A DNA stretch of 54,983 bases from Pseudoneobacillus rhizosphaerae (GTDB taxonomy: Bacteria; Bacillota; Bacilli; Bacillales; Cytobacillaceae): positions 1-54,983 of the forward strand of contig NZ_CAKJTG010000028.1 of the NCBI RefSeq assembly GCF_917563885.1, read 5' to 3'. Position numbers and translations under genes: made by a program. Of the stretch, positions 20,546 to 27,986 are shown piece after piece (the first letter of the stretch is position 1; each line of letters starts with the position of its first letter). Below the pieces are notes generated by a model. It searched no databases. It saw only the letters and a program-made list of their open reading frames with translations, and was not told the DNA's origin.

Positions 20546-20611
20546 ATTATAAAAGTCAAACTATTAGAAGTTTGTCAAAATGGAGGACAGGCAAATATAT
20601 TTTGTTCGACT
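20546..20611 (-). promoter_or_regulatory. spoIIE promoter with 21-bp spacer and Spo0A-like boxes
   Basis: Minus strand TTGACA (20573-20578), 21 bp, TATAAT (20546-20551). A 21-bp gap between perfect hexamers is unusable for ordinary sigma-A initiation and is the known arrangement at B. subtilis spoIIE and spoIIG, where Spo0A~P compensates. An AGTCGAA (minus strand, 20605-20611) upstream differs from the 0A box TGTCGAA by one base, and TTTGACA overlaps the -35. Confidence 0.8.
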
Positions 20612-20639
20612 GATTTCTTGTTGAGGAAACAAAATCAAA

Positions 20640-20762
20640 CAAAAAGCGGAAGCGCCTCGATCAGCCCCGACAAGCATAAGACGCTCCATGAAAGAAGGCG
20701 TTCTTTGCCTTCATTCATGGAGTGGCTTATGACCTCGAGGGGCTAGGCGCTGCAGCTGGATT
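20640..20762 (+). repeat. Repeat family 1, full-length copy
   Basis: Plus strand: AAAAAGCGGAAGCGCCTCGA, AGCCCCGACAAGCATAAGAC, GCTCCATGAA, then mirrored TTCATGGAGTGGCTTATGAC, CTCGAGGGGCTAGGCGCTGC. The copy is about 123 bp and folds almost end to end. It is nearly identical over its left third to the copy at 23257. It lies between spoIIE and the Met-tRNA promoter. Confidence 0.9.
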
Positions 20763-20802
20763 ACGACAAATAACATCGAATTTTGTTTTTAAAAAATATT
20801 TA

Positions 20803-20831
20803 TTGACATTATTATTTGTCGAATGTATTAT
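20803..20831 (+). promoter_or_regulatory. Met-tRNA promoter
   Basis: TTGACA (20803-20808), 17 bp, TATTAT (20826-20831), about 20 bp before the tRNA. An exact 0A-box heptamer TGTCGAA (20817-20823) lies between the two hexamers. Confidence 0.8.
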
Positions 20832-20851
20832 ATTCATTGTGCCGTTATTGT

Positions 20852-20925
20852 GGCGGTGTAGCTCAGCTGGCTAGAGCGTTCGGTTCATACCCGAAAGGTC
20901 GGGGGTTCGAACCCCTCCGCCGCTA
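20852..20925 (+). tRNA. tRNA-Met (CAU), elongator type
   Basis: The cloverleaf is complete: acceptor GGCGGTG/CGCCGCT, D-arm with AGCTCAGCTGG, anticodon CAT at 20886-20888, T-arm GGGGGTTCGAACCCCTC. The G-U closing pair and sequence match the Bacillus elongator Met-tRNA, not the initiator. The discriminator A is followed by CAT rather than CCA, so the CCA end must be added enzymatically. In B. subtilis this locus also carries tRNA-Glu; none is present here. Confidence 0.95.
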
Positions 20926-20937
20926 CATATGATGAAA

Positions 20938-20969
20938 AAGAGGAATCGCTTTGCGAATCCTCTTTTTTT
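20938..20969 (+). terminator. Terminator after tRNA-Met
   Basis: GAGGAATCGC-TTT-GCGAATCCTC followed by seven T, starting 12 bp beyond the tRNA. Confidence 0.93.
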
Positions 20970-21181
20970 GGCTATTTTTATTCTTGGTTAGGCTTTTATG
21001 GATAGTTTTATGATTTCAATGGGTGGTTATCTCCTTCAGAAGCCTTATGAAGAACACTATGATTGTTTTTCGTGTGTGTTTTGTCCTTAAAAACCCTTAT
21101 AAAAGACAGTTTCCGAATCCCAGTATGTGGTTTTGTCCTTAAAACCTATTAAACCAACAATATCCTATAACAAACTTAAAA
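20970..21181. other. Non-coding gap between tRNA-Met and yabR
   Basis: No gene, tRNA or clear hairpin is visible here. The sequence TTTTGTCCTTAAAA occurs twice on the plus strand, near 21079 and 21133, each followed by CC. No B. subtilis-like tRNA-Glu or recognisable remnant of it is seen. Confidence 0.5.
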
Positions 21182-21182
21182 T

Positions 21183-21212
21183 AAAAAAACAGGCCCATAA
21201 CAGACCTGTTTA
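21183..21212 (-). terminator. Terminator after yabR
   Basis: Minus strand AAACAGGTC-TGTTATG-GGCCTGTTT followed by TTTTA. Confidence 0.88.
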
Positions 21213-21242
21213 ACTTTAAATGTATAAAGAGTGAGCAGCAAG

Positions 21243-21737
21243 TTAACCGCGTTTAGCTCCTCTACCGCCACGTTTTGATTCGGTATGACGTTTTAGAGAG
21301 GATAAACGATCTTCACTATCCTTTAGGAAACGAGCCATTTTAGATTCAAAGTTCTCTCTAGTTCCACCTTGGCCACCACGGTCATTGGGTCTACCTTGGC
21401 GAGGACGACCGCCGCCATAACCACCACCGCCGCCACCACCGTATGATGGACGTTCTGGTCTTGATGGTCTTTCCGGTCTTTCTGGTCTTTCCGGTTGTGG
21501 TCTATCTTTTGCCTTTTTAATCGATAATCCAATCTTACCGTCTTTTTCAACATTGATAACCTTTACTTCAACCATGTCACCAACTTTTAGGTGGTCGTTG
21601 ATATCCTTTACGTAGTTATCCGCAACCTCACTAATGTGAACCAAACCCGTTGAACCTTCCGGCAGCTCCACAAACGCTCCGAAATTCGTAATCCCTGTTA
21701 CTTTACCTTGTAACTTGCTGCCTACTTCGATTGACAT
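21243..21737 (-). CDS. yabR: S1-domain RNA-binding protein (YabR-like)
   Basis: A 164-aa protein with one S1 domain at residues 1-76 (GSKLQGKVTGITNFGAFVELPEG, then GLVHISEV), which binds RNA. The rest is low complexity: a Pro-Glu-Arg repeat at about 79-96, a Gly/Tyr-rich run, then a basic C terminus ending GGRGAKRG. Tails of this kind often mediate nonspecific RNA or ribosome contacts. Own perfect-hexamer promoter (21784-21813) and terminator. The function in Bacillus is not established; the related general stress protein 13 family is similar. Confidence 0.88.
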   Translation of the reverse strand: MSIEVGSKLQGKVTGITNFGAFVELPEGSTGLVHISEVADNYVKDINDHLKVGDMVEVKVINVEKDGKIGLSIKKAKDRPQPERPERPERPSRPERPSYGGGGGGGYGGGRPRQGRPNDRGGQGGTRENFESKMARFLKDSEDRLSSLKRHTESKRGGRGAKRG

Positions 21738-21783
21738 AAAAAGAAACTTCCTCCTTAAAGATTAAGAAATCATATTACTACAT

Positions 21784-21813
21784 ATTATACAGAATGTAAA
21801 AAATAAGTGTCAA
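21784..21813 (-). promoter_or_regulatory. yabR promoter
   Basis: Minus strand TTGACA (21808-21813), 18 bp, TATAAT (21784-21789). Both hexamers are perfect. It lies 47 bp before yabR and 8 bp after divIC. Confidence 0.8.
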
Positions 21814-21821
21814 TAAGTCAA

Positions 21822-22214
21822 CTATTGGGAGGACTTTTCCTCTTCTTCTTTAGGAAGATTGAATATTATTTCATTTTCCTCAGATAAAAAGTACTCTTTT
21901 CTAGCTAATTTTGCAATGTACTCATCGTCATTCAATTTTACAATCTCTTCTTCCAATATTTGTTGCTGTTTTTCTAGACCGGAGAGCTGCTTTTGTAACT
22001 GCTTTTTTTCTGCTTCCTTTTCTTCTAAGGCAGACAATTGTGATATATAGGTTGAAATCATAAAAAAAGAAATGACACCAGCTAGGACAACATAAGCTGC
22101 TAATCTACGATAAAGAAGCTTGCGCTTTCTCGCAGAGGATAATTCCGCACTTTCCTGTTGAATAGCATACTGTGTTTGAAGTTTGGCTATATTCCTTGAC
22201 CTGATAGCGCTCAA
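21822..22214 (-). CDS. divIC: Septum formation protein DivIC
   Basis: Bitopic membrane protein of the divisome, partner of FtsL and DivIB. The 130-aa protein has a basic cytoplasmic N terminus, one membrane segment (about 37-56), then a coiled coil (about 60-98: ALEEKEAEKKQLQKQLS...) and the conserved EYIAKLARKEYFLSEENE segment. It is the last gene of the yabM-yabN-rqcP-yabP-yabQ-divIC run, 12 bp after yabQ, so sporulation and division genes share transcription here. Confidence 0.94.
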   Translation of the reverse strand: MSAIRSRNIAKLQTQYAIQQESAELSSARKRKLLYRRLAAYVVLAGVISFFMISTYISQLSALEEKEAEKKQLQKQLSGLEKQQQILEEEIVKLNDDEYIAKLARKEYFLSEENEIIFNLPKEEEEKSSQ

Positions 22215-22226
22215 TTCTTTACCTCC

Positions 22227-22868
22227 CTACTCTTTCGGCTTTTTTGGCTTTTTCCAGGCTTTCACCCATCTATGGAAATAATTCTTGATTCGTAAGAAAA
22301 GTCCTGCTCCTTTATTATATAACTTCTCGACGGATTTTTTAACCTTTTTCGGCACAAGTTTCCATAATAATGACAAAATCCACAGAATAATCTTAAAAAT
22401 GATACTTAAGACCCATTTGATTATTCTATAAATAAGTCGAATCAGAGCCAACAATCCTTTATATAATGCAAAAAATAGCGAAATGATAAGACCGATTATC
22501 CAAAATATTGGCTTCCAAACAACATAAATAAAGGTTTTTTTGCCAAAAAGGTAAGTAGAGATACAGATTTGGATTAGTATTTCTAATAGACTTAAGTAAA
22601 GACGCTTAAATAAGCTTTGGTAGGCTGCGAAACCACATAATAAGGCTAGAAATATATAAAACCTTATTTCCCCCTGGTTTACAAGAAATAAGGTATAGAA
22701 AATAGATAAGCCTTGGGCCAGCCAAAATAATAAATCATTAATAAATACAAACCACCGTTTTCTTTTAGGCCGATTTAGAAATCTTTGATAAGTATCTAGG
22801 GAGGTACCGAATAGTACCCCCATACCTACCATGGAAAGCATGGTAATAAACTGAGTCGAAAGTGTCAT
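22227..22868 (-). CDS. yabQ: Spore cortex biosynthesis membrane protein YabQ
   Basis: A 213-aa, strongly hydrophobic protein with about five to seven membrane segments, including two long stretches near 45-85 and 105-165, and a very basic C terminus. It resembles YabQ, needed for the spore cortex in B. subtilis. Its start overlaps the yabP stop by 4 bp (ATGA type). The sequence is rich in Trp, Phe and Ile and poorly conserved outside the family, so the call relies on context and general character. Confidence 0.88.
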   Translation of the reverse strand: MTLSTQFITMLSMVGMGVLFGTSLDTYQRFLNRPKRKRWFVFINDLLFWLAQGLSIFYTLFLVNQGEIRFYIFLALLCGFAAYQSLFKRLYLSLLEILIQICISTYLFGKKTFIYVVWKPIFWIIGLIISLFFALYKGLLALIRLIYRIIKWVLSIIFKIILWILSLLWKLVPKKVKKSVEKLYNKGAGLFLRIKNYFHRWVKAWKKPKKPKE

Positions 22869-23170
22869 CGAAATAACTTGCTAAAGAATCCTTTAGCCTT
22901 CTCCCCATGATGTTCATCCAGATACACAAGATCAAAGATTTTTCCCTTAATCGATACGATTCCTTTGTCCACATCCAAGTTTTTCATTTGAAGGTTTTGT
23001 CCTTTGATCACAAGAATCCCCATTACTGTTTCTAACAAAAACTCTTCATTATCAAAGCTCTCAACCTGTTTTACACCTGTGATATCAAGTAAACGTCTGC
23101 CTCTCATAATCACATCATGCTCTTGGACTGTACCTTTAGGATTATTATTCGTGTCATAAAATTGGCTCAT
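22865..23170 (-). CDS. yabP: Sporulation protein YabP
   Basis: A 101-aa soluble protein of the YabP/YqfC family, which B. subtilis needs for cortex formation, expressed in the mother cell. The conserved pattern is visible as RRLLDITGVKQVESFDNEEFLLET, read in two halves, and LVIKGQNLQMKNLDVDKG. The last part, GFFSKLFR, may associate with membrane. It overlaps yabQ by 4 bp. A family 1 repeat separates it from rqcP. Confidence 0.92.
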   Translation of the reverse strand: MSQFYDTNNNPKGTVQEHDVIMRGRRLLDITGVKQVESFDNEEFLLETVMGILVIKGQNLQMKNLDVDKGIVSIKGKIFDLVYLDEHHGEKAKGFFSKLFR

Positions 23171-23256
23171 TCTTTTCCCCCCATATTCCTTTACAAGGTA
23201 AAACCTTTTTGTACAAGTTTATGAGTGAGAATGAAAATTAGAACAAGCTATTAAAA

Positions 23257-23376
23257 AAAGCGGAAGCGCCTTGATCAGCCCCGACAAGCATAAGACGCTC
23301 CAAGTAAGAAGGCGTTTTTTTGCCTTCTTACTTGGAGTGACTTGTGACCTCGAGGGGCTAGGCGCTGCAGCTAGAT
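23257..23376 (+). repeat. Repeat family 1, full-length copy
   Basis: Plus strand begins AAAAAAAGCGGAAGCGCCTT and runs AGCCCCGACAAGCATAAGAC, GCTCCAAGTAAGAAGGCG, a T run, then the mirror CTTACTTGGAGTGACTTGTG and CTCGAGGGGCTAGGCGCTGC. The central stem (CAAGTAAGAAGGC pairing with GCCTTCTTACTTG) is perfect and could stop transcription between rqcP and yabP. It ends a few bases before the rqcP stop codon. Confidence 0.9.
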
Positions 23377-23378
23377 TA

Positions 23379-23651
23379 CTAAAACTCCGTTTCCATTTCA
23401 ATTCGTTCTTCTTTAATAATTGTATACATCTCAGCCGCTTCTTCCTTCTTACTTGTTTCCTGCACACGATCGATTCTTACAACAACGAGTTTGTTTCCAA
23501 ACTGTACAGTTAACTCGTCACCTTCTTTAACATTGGAGCTTGCTTTTGCTTGGATTCCGTTAATGGAAATACGCCCCTGATCAGAAACTTCCTTTGCTAA
23601 TGTTCTACGCTTAATTAATCTAGAAACCTTTAAAAATTTATCTAATCGCAT
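23379..23651 (-). CDS. rqcP: S4-domain RNA-binding protein RqcP (YabO, Hsp15-like)
   Basis: A 90-aa protein dominated by an S4 domain (residues 1-60: MRLDKFLKVSRLIKRRTLAKEV...). RqcP in B. subtilis acts with RqcH in ribosome-associated quality control, adding C-terminal alanine tails on stalled 50S subunits. The C-terminal tail is acidic and variable. GGAGAG lies before the ATG. A family 2 repeat fills the gap to yabN upstream, and a family 1 repeat follows the stop. Confidence 0.92.
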   Translation of the reverse strand: MRLDKFLKVSRLIKRRTLAKEVSDQGRISINGIQAKASSNVKEGDELTVQFGNKLVVVRIDRVQETSKKEEAAEMYTIIKEERIEMETEF

Positions 23652-23680
23652 AGATTTTATCTCTCCTTTTTTAAGGCTAT

Positions 23681-23836
23681 TTTCGCAAAAATTGTTGTTT
23701 TTCGAACTTAATCTAAACCCGTTTTTAATTTAGGCTTCGGGGCATCTTTTCGTCATTGATCGAAGTTTTATGTGCTATATCTTTTTTTGTTTATTATGTT
23801 AGTAGCAATAGCAACAAAGTTTACGAAAAGAGCCTT
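23681..23836 (-). repeat. Repeat family 2 (MITE-like), copy C
   Basis: Read on the minus strand it starts GGCTCTTTTCGTAAACTTTG and ends TCGAAAAACAACAATTTTTG plus CGAAA. Inside is GACGAAAAGATGCCCCGAAG. The two ends are inverted repeats of each other (CTCTTTTCGTAAACTTTGTT versus CTATTTTCGCAAAAATTGTT). It fills nearly the whole gap between yabN and rqcP. Related copies lie at 27638 and 38498, in the opposite orientation. Confidence 0.8.
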
Positions 23837-23838
23837 GT

Positions 23839-25305
23839 TTAAAGACCTTGTTTTTTAGCCTCATCCCAATACCGGTCAAGCTCTTCCAATGAATAGTCTC
23901 TAAATACTTTTCCGCTTTCTATCACACGCTTCTCAATATATTGAAATCGGCGTTTAAATTTCTCATTAGCTCTAAAAAGCGCTTCCTCTGGTTGGATTTT
24001 TAAAAACCTGGCCACATTGACGAGAGCAAAGAGGATGTCACCATATTCGTCCATTAATAATTCGTCACTAACCGTATTCTTTCCTAGTTCTTCTTCTAAT
24101 TCTTTAATTTCTTCCTGTACCTTATCAAGGGCTGGACCTATGTCATCCCAATCAAAGCCAACACTAGCTGCCTTTTTCTGAATCTCATAGGCACGAATGA
24201 GATTAGGTATTTCATAACCAACACCGTCAAGAAGCGATTCTACTTTACCTTTTTCTTGCCTTTTTATGTCATCCCAAATGGTCACAACTTCTTCCGCATT
24301 TTGAGCCTTTTCTTTACCGAATACATGAGGATGCCTTCTAACCATTTTGTTCGATAGACCTTCTATCACATCATCAATAGTAAAAAACCCTTCATCTTCT
24401 CCTATTTGGGCATGGAGCATGACTTGAAGCAGAACATCCCCTAATTCTTCAATCAATAGGTCTTCATCTCCACGATTAATCGCATCAATTACCTCAAAGC
24501 TTTCTTCGATTAAGTATTTCTTTAACGATTCGTGTGTTTGCTTCTTATCCCATGGACAGCCATCTGGCCCTCTTAATGTTGCAATAATATTTCTGAGGTT
24601 AGAAAATTGCTTTCTCAATAAAACTTCTTCTTTTACCGGTGGAACATATAGGGAGGTTAAATTATTTAACGTCACTTCTCGATCTAATTCATAGAGTTGG
24701 ACTTCTTTTATACTCTGTTCGCCACTACCGGCAGCCGTTACAATTGTTACAGGATATTCATCCGGAAGCAACTCCATTAACGTAAGCTTGACTTCAGAAG
24801 CAACAAAACGATCATATACCTGGGAAACAATCATATGTTGCTGAATCTGAAGTTGTTCTTTCTTGAACGATGTTCCATCGAGAAGCTGAAACCCTTCAAC
24901 AGGATCAATTTTAAGCGCTTGGAATAAAGCATCGATAAAACTTTGACCACCACCAATTTCAACGGTTATTTCCCCACTCTTTTGAAGCTCTAATAGAATT
25001 TGTACCGTTCTTTCTGCGACAAGTGGATGACCTGGAACAGCATAAACGACAGGACCGTCATTTGCTTCTTTTAATAACCTCCGACAAATTTCTTCATAGA
25101 CAGCTTCGAACTGGTCATTTGCTTCATAAATATCGTCAAAGGAAGTATAACCTACCCCTTCTTTTTCCAGCTCTTCCACAACAGGATGTTCTTTTGTCCG
25201 TAAAAATAAGCGGTTATGACTTAAAAGCTTTTTATAAACCCCTAATGGTAATTGGTTTAGATCACCTGCACCTAAGCCAATAATTTCAATTTTTTTCTTT
25301 TGCAT
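23839..25305 (-). CDS. yabN: Tetrapyrrole methylase-MazG fusion protein (YabN)
   Basis: A 488-aa two-domain protein. The N-terminal half (1-220) is a SAM-dependent tetrapyrrole-methylase fold (IIGLGAGDLNQLPLGVYKKL, VVYAVPGHPLVAERTV). The C-terminal half has two MazG NTP pyrophosphohydrolase segments, the first with GCPWDKKQTHESLKKYL and EESFEVIDAI, the metal-binding glutamates. The fusion is normal for Firmicutes. MazG is thought to cleanse the nucleotide pool; the methylase substrate is unknown. AAAGGAG overlaps the end of yabM, so translation is coupled. Confidence 0.95.
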   Translation of the reverse strand: MQKKKIEIIGLGAGDLNQLPLGVYKKLLSHNRLFLRTKEHPVVEELEKEGVGYTSFDDIYEANDQFEAVYEEICRRLLKEANDGPVVYAVPGHPLVAERTVQILLELQKSGEITVEIGGGQSFIDALFQALKIDPVEGFQLLDGTSFKKEQLQIQQHMIVSQVYDRFVASEVKLTLMELLPDEYPVTIVTAAGSGEQSIKEVQLYELDREVTLNNLTSLYVPPVKEEVLLRKQFSNLRNIIATLRGPDGCPWDKKQTHESLKKYLIEESFEVIDAINRGDEDLLIEELGDVLLQVMLHAQIGEDEGFFTIDDVIEGLSNKMVRRHPHVFGKEKAQNAEEVVTIWDDIKRQEKGKVESLLDGVGYEIPNLIRAYEIQKKAASVGFDWDDIGPALDKVQEEIKELEEELGKNTVSDELLMDEYGDILFALVNVARFLKIQPEEALFRANEKFKRRFQYIEKRVIESGKVFRDYSLEELDRYWDEAKKQGL

Positions 25306-25310
25306 GATTT

Positions 25311-26927
25311 TTACTCCTTTTCTTTTCGAGTTTGGAAATACAGGAGCTTACTTCCAAAGGGTAATAAGGCTAAATCTTCTGATTGAATCATTTTCACTCG
25401 TAGAATGACAAATATAAATAGGATACCTCCAATAGAAACCCCACCAAATGCTTGAATCGCAGCAAAAAGACGATTTGAATCAAACCATTGATCTAATGGT
25501 TGAATCACAAACAGATACATTTTTAATATAAAAAACATAAGCATAGAGGTTCCTGTTAATTTAAGCAAAAATACTCCTGATACTAGCGGTTTTCTAACAA
25601 GCATCGCAAGCTTCCACCATAAAAGTAACATACACAAGCCCATACTAATATTTGTTGAGATAGCCGCTCCTATAGGACCAAATTTTGTAATGAGTAGGAT
25701 ATTTAGCACGTACTTCAAAACGAAGGTTAACAGGATCACGATAGCAGGGAAGAACATGAATCCTAATCCCTGTAAAATGGCTATAACAGTTAATGTCACA
25801 GAGCCAAAGAAAATGACCGTTGTTAAAACTGCCAACACCGAAGAACCAGCTTGATTCTCATACAACATCACATTTGTAGGTTGAATGATAGCTAGTAAGC
25901 CCACGGTAGCTGCAGCTCCGATAATCAAACTTATTTGTACAGCAAAACTAATTTTCCCCTGTAAGTTTTCATTTGCCTTCATTCGTTCACTAGAAATGAC
26001 GGGTACTAATGATAATGACATGGATGTAGCTACAATAGTTCCGAGCTGGATTAATGGTTGACCGCGATCATATACTCCCTTTAGGCCTTTTGCAGCTTCT
26101 AGTTCAACACCATTAGTAACTAAAAGGGAAAGCATATTAAGAGAATCAGCTAATTGTATGAAAATTATAACCATACTACTAATGCATACTGCAAAACCCT
26201 GTATCAATAAGAGTTTGATGACTTTTCCTAGGTCATAAAATAGCTGTATATTCCTTAATTTAATCGAATAGTTTGCATCCTTCGTTTCTTTCAGGAAAAA
26301 GGTAATCAGGATCAAAATGGCAACTAACCCGCCAGTAACTGAACCAAATGCTGCTCCACCACCGATAACGTAAAGTGAAAAACCTTCTCTTGTAAACAGA
26401 ATCGCTACAGTTAATATCGTCATTACCCTAATTAATTGCTCGCCTACTTGGGAAACTGCCGTTGGAATCATATTCCCTATCCCTTGGAAATATCCCCTTA
26501 AAACAGAGATAATTGGGAAAACGAGGAAGACAACAGAAATTACTCTAAATAGAAGAGTTAAGCTTGGGTCGTCCATTTGGTTAGCAAGCCATGAAGCCCC
26601 AAAGTATAAGATTAAAAAGGAGAGAATCCCTAGGATTGATAAAACCAAATAGGATAGGGCTAAAAATCGGAAAGCTTTTTCCATTTGATTCTTTTCTTTT
26701 AGTTCAGTGAAATGCTTCGATATAATGACTGGGAACCCATATGTAGATAACACTAATGCTAATCCATAGAAGGGATATACTTGCTGATATATATAGAACC
26801 CTATATCCCCAACAATGTTTTGAAAGGGGACACGGTAAAATGCACTTAATATTTTCGTTATGAGGGCACCTAGTGTTAAGATAAATGCTCCTTTAAACCA
26901 ATCATTTGAACTACGATTGGGCCGCAC
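25311..26927 (-). CDS. yabM: MviN/MATE-type polysaccharide or lipid flippase (YabM, SpoVB-like)
   Basis: A 538-aa polytopic membrane protein with about 14 hydrophobic segments of the MOP exporter superfamily; the family start FKGAFILTLGALITKILSAFYRVP is recognisable in pieces. Relatives (SpoVB, YtgP, MurJ) move lipid-linked peptidoglycan or polysaccharide precursors. I place the start at GTG (MRPNRSSNDWF) with GGAGTTGGG upstream; a TTG six codons earlier lacks a site. Head of the yabM-yabN-rqcP operon. The substrate cannot be told from sequence. Confidence 0.9.
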   Translation of the reverse strand: MRPNRSSNDWFKGAFILTLGALITKILSAFYRVPFQNIVGDIGFYIYQQVYPFYGLALVLSTYGFPVIISKHFTELKEKNQMEKAFRFLALSYLVLSILGILSFLILYFGASWLANQMDDPSLTLLFRVISVVFLVFPIISVLRGYFQGIGNMIPTAVSQVGEQLIRVMTILTVAILFTREGFSLYVIGGGAAFGSVTGGLVAILILITFFLKETKDANYSIKLRNIQLFYDLGKVIKLLLIQGFAVCISSMVIIFIQLADSLNMLSLLVTNGVELEAAKGLKGVYDRGQPLIQLGTIVATSMSLSLVPVISSERMKANENLQGKISFAVQISLIIGAAATVGLLAIIQPTNVMLYENQAGSSVLAVLTTVIFFGSVTLTVIAILQGLGFMFFPAIVILLTFVLKYVLNILLITKFGPIGAAISTNISMGLCMLLLWWKLAMLVRKPLVSGVFLLKLTGTSMLMFFILKMYLFVIQPLDQWFDSNRLFAAIQAFGGVSIGGILFIFVILRVKMIQSEDLALLPFGSKLLYFQTRKEKE

Positions 26928-27000
26928 TAGCCCAACTCCTTCCAATTTTGAATTTCGAAAGTATTATAGCACATCACTACCTTAAATGTTTATTTGCATG

Positions 27001-27024
27001 AAAAAAGGTAGCGAATCGCTACCT
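27001..27024 (-). terminator. Terminator after spoVT
   Basis: Minus strand GGTAGCGA-TTC-GCTACC then TTTTTT: a tight stem directly beyond the spoVT stop, before yabM. Confidence 0.93.
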
Positions 27025-27039
27025 CATTTTCATAGTTAT

Positions 27040-27576
27040 TTAACTTTCCATTTGTCTTGCTAAGAAGCCTGCTGCAGTTTCGACTGCTTTTTTCTCCACT
27101 TCGCCAAGGGTACCTTCCTTAGCATAAATGACTACTGCTCCAATTGGATCTCCATTTGCAATGATTGGCCCAATTGTGTAGGAAGATACAGGTTCTTCAT
27201 TTCCTTCTATTAACGCTAGATCACTCTGTGTCGTTACTAGAACAGCATTTCGATCTTCCATTTTTTTCTCAATGATTTCACCAATGTTCTTATTTAAATA
27301 ATCTTTTTTCGAGCTTCCTGCTACTGCAATATACGTATCTCGGTCACAAATTAAAATAGGATTACCTAAACTGTCATATAACGCTTCAGCATATTCTTTT
27401 GCAAAGTCCCCTAACTCACTGATAGGGGAATATTTTTTTAATATTACCTCGCCATCACGATCAACAAAAATCTCTAATGGGTCGCCTTCACGGATACGCA
27501 AGGTTCTGCGTATCTCCTTAGGTATTACTACACGACCCAAATCATCAATTCGACGAACTATACCAGTTGCTTTCAT
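27040..27576 (-). CDS. spoVT: Stage V sporulation protein T, AbrB-family regulator
   Basis: Forespore regulator that modulates sigma-G-dependent genes. The 178-aa protein has an N-terminal SpoVT-AbrB DNA-binding domain (MKATGIVRRIDDLGRVVIP, then KEIRRTLRIREGD) and a C-terminal GAF-like domain (from about 55). GAGG lies 9-11 nt before the chosen ATG; seven upstream codons in frame are not conserved. The N-terminal domain is close to that of abrB at 47232. Just upstream lies a family 2 repeat; no clear sigma-G promoter was found. Confidence 0.96.
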   Translation of the reverse strand: MKATGIVRRIDDLGRVVIPKEIRRTLRIREGDPLEIFVDRDGEVILKKYSPISELGDFAKEYAEALYDSLGNPILICDRDTYIAVAGSSKKDYLNKNIGEIIEKKMEDRNAVLVTTQSDLALIEGNEEPVSSYTIGPIIANGDPIGAVVIYAKEGTLGEVEKKAVETAAGFLARQMES

Positions 27577-27986
27577 CCAACGTTGCCTCACTTTCATCTG
27601 ATGATTGATTTTGGAAACGGCTTCAACACTTTGTTCAAAGCTCTTTTCGTAACTTTGTCGCTATTTTGACATCATTCATTCCATTTACTTTTATTTACGG
27701 CTCCATTCGTGTAGAGAAAGCTTACGAAAAGATGCCAAGAAGTAGAATTATGAACGTGTTCTTCATTATTCGAAAAGCAACAATAGATGCGAAAACAACT
27801 TTGGTTACTTGAAATCATCTCCAAGTTTGAACTTAGTATCTTTCATCTGGAAAGTTCTATACACAATCAAAGATTTTTTCTCTATTGTAAGGTTTTACCA
27901 AAAAATAAAATATTTAATGTAAAAGAAAGCAGCTTCCGTTATACAATACCCTTTTTATACCTTTTGAAACCAGAAATTCAAGAAAT
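27577..27986. other. Gap between mfd and spoVT
   Basis: About 400 bp without a gene. It holds a family 2 repeat at 27638-27795, an AT-rich stretch at 27796-27900, and sequence to the mfd stop that shows no strong terminator. The spoVT promoter must lie here but is not evident. Confidence 0.5.
27638..27795 (+). repeat. Repeat family 2 (MITE-like), copy B
   Basis: Plus strand starts AAGCTCTTTTCGTAACTTTG and ends TTCGAAAAGCAACAATAGAT plus GCGAAA. The internal TACGAAAAGATGCC and GAACGTGTTC match copies A and C. Ends are inverted repeats (TTTTCGTAACTTTGTCGCT versus TTTTCGCATCTATTGTTGCT). Confidence 0.75.
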
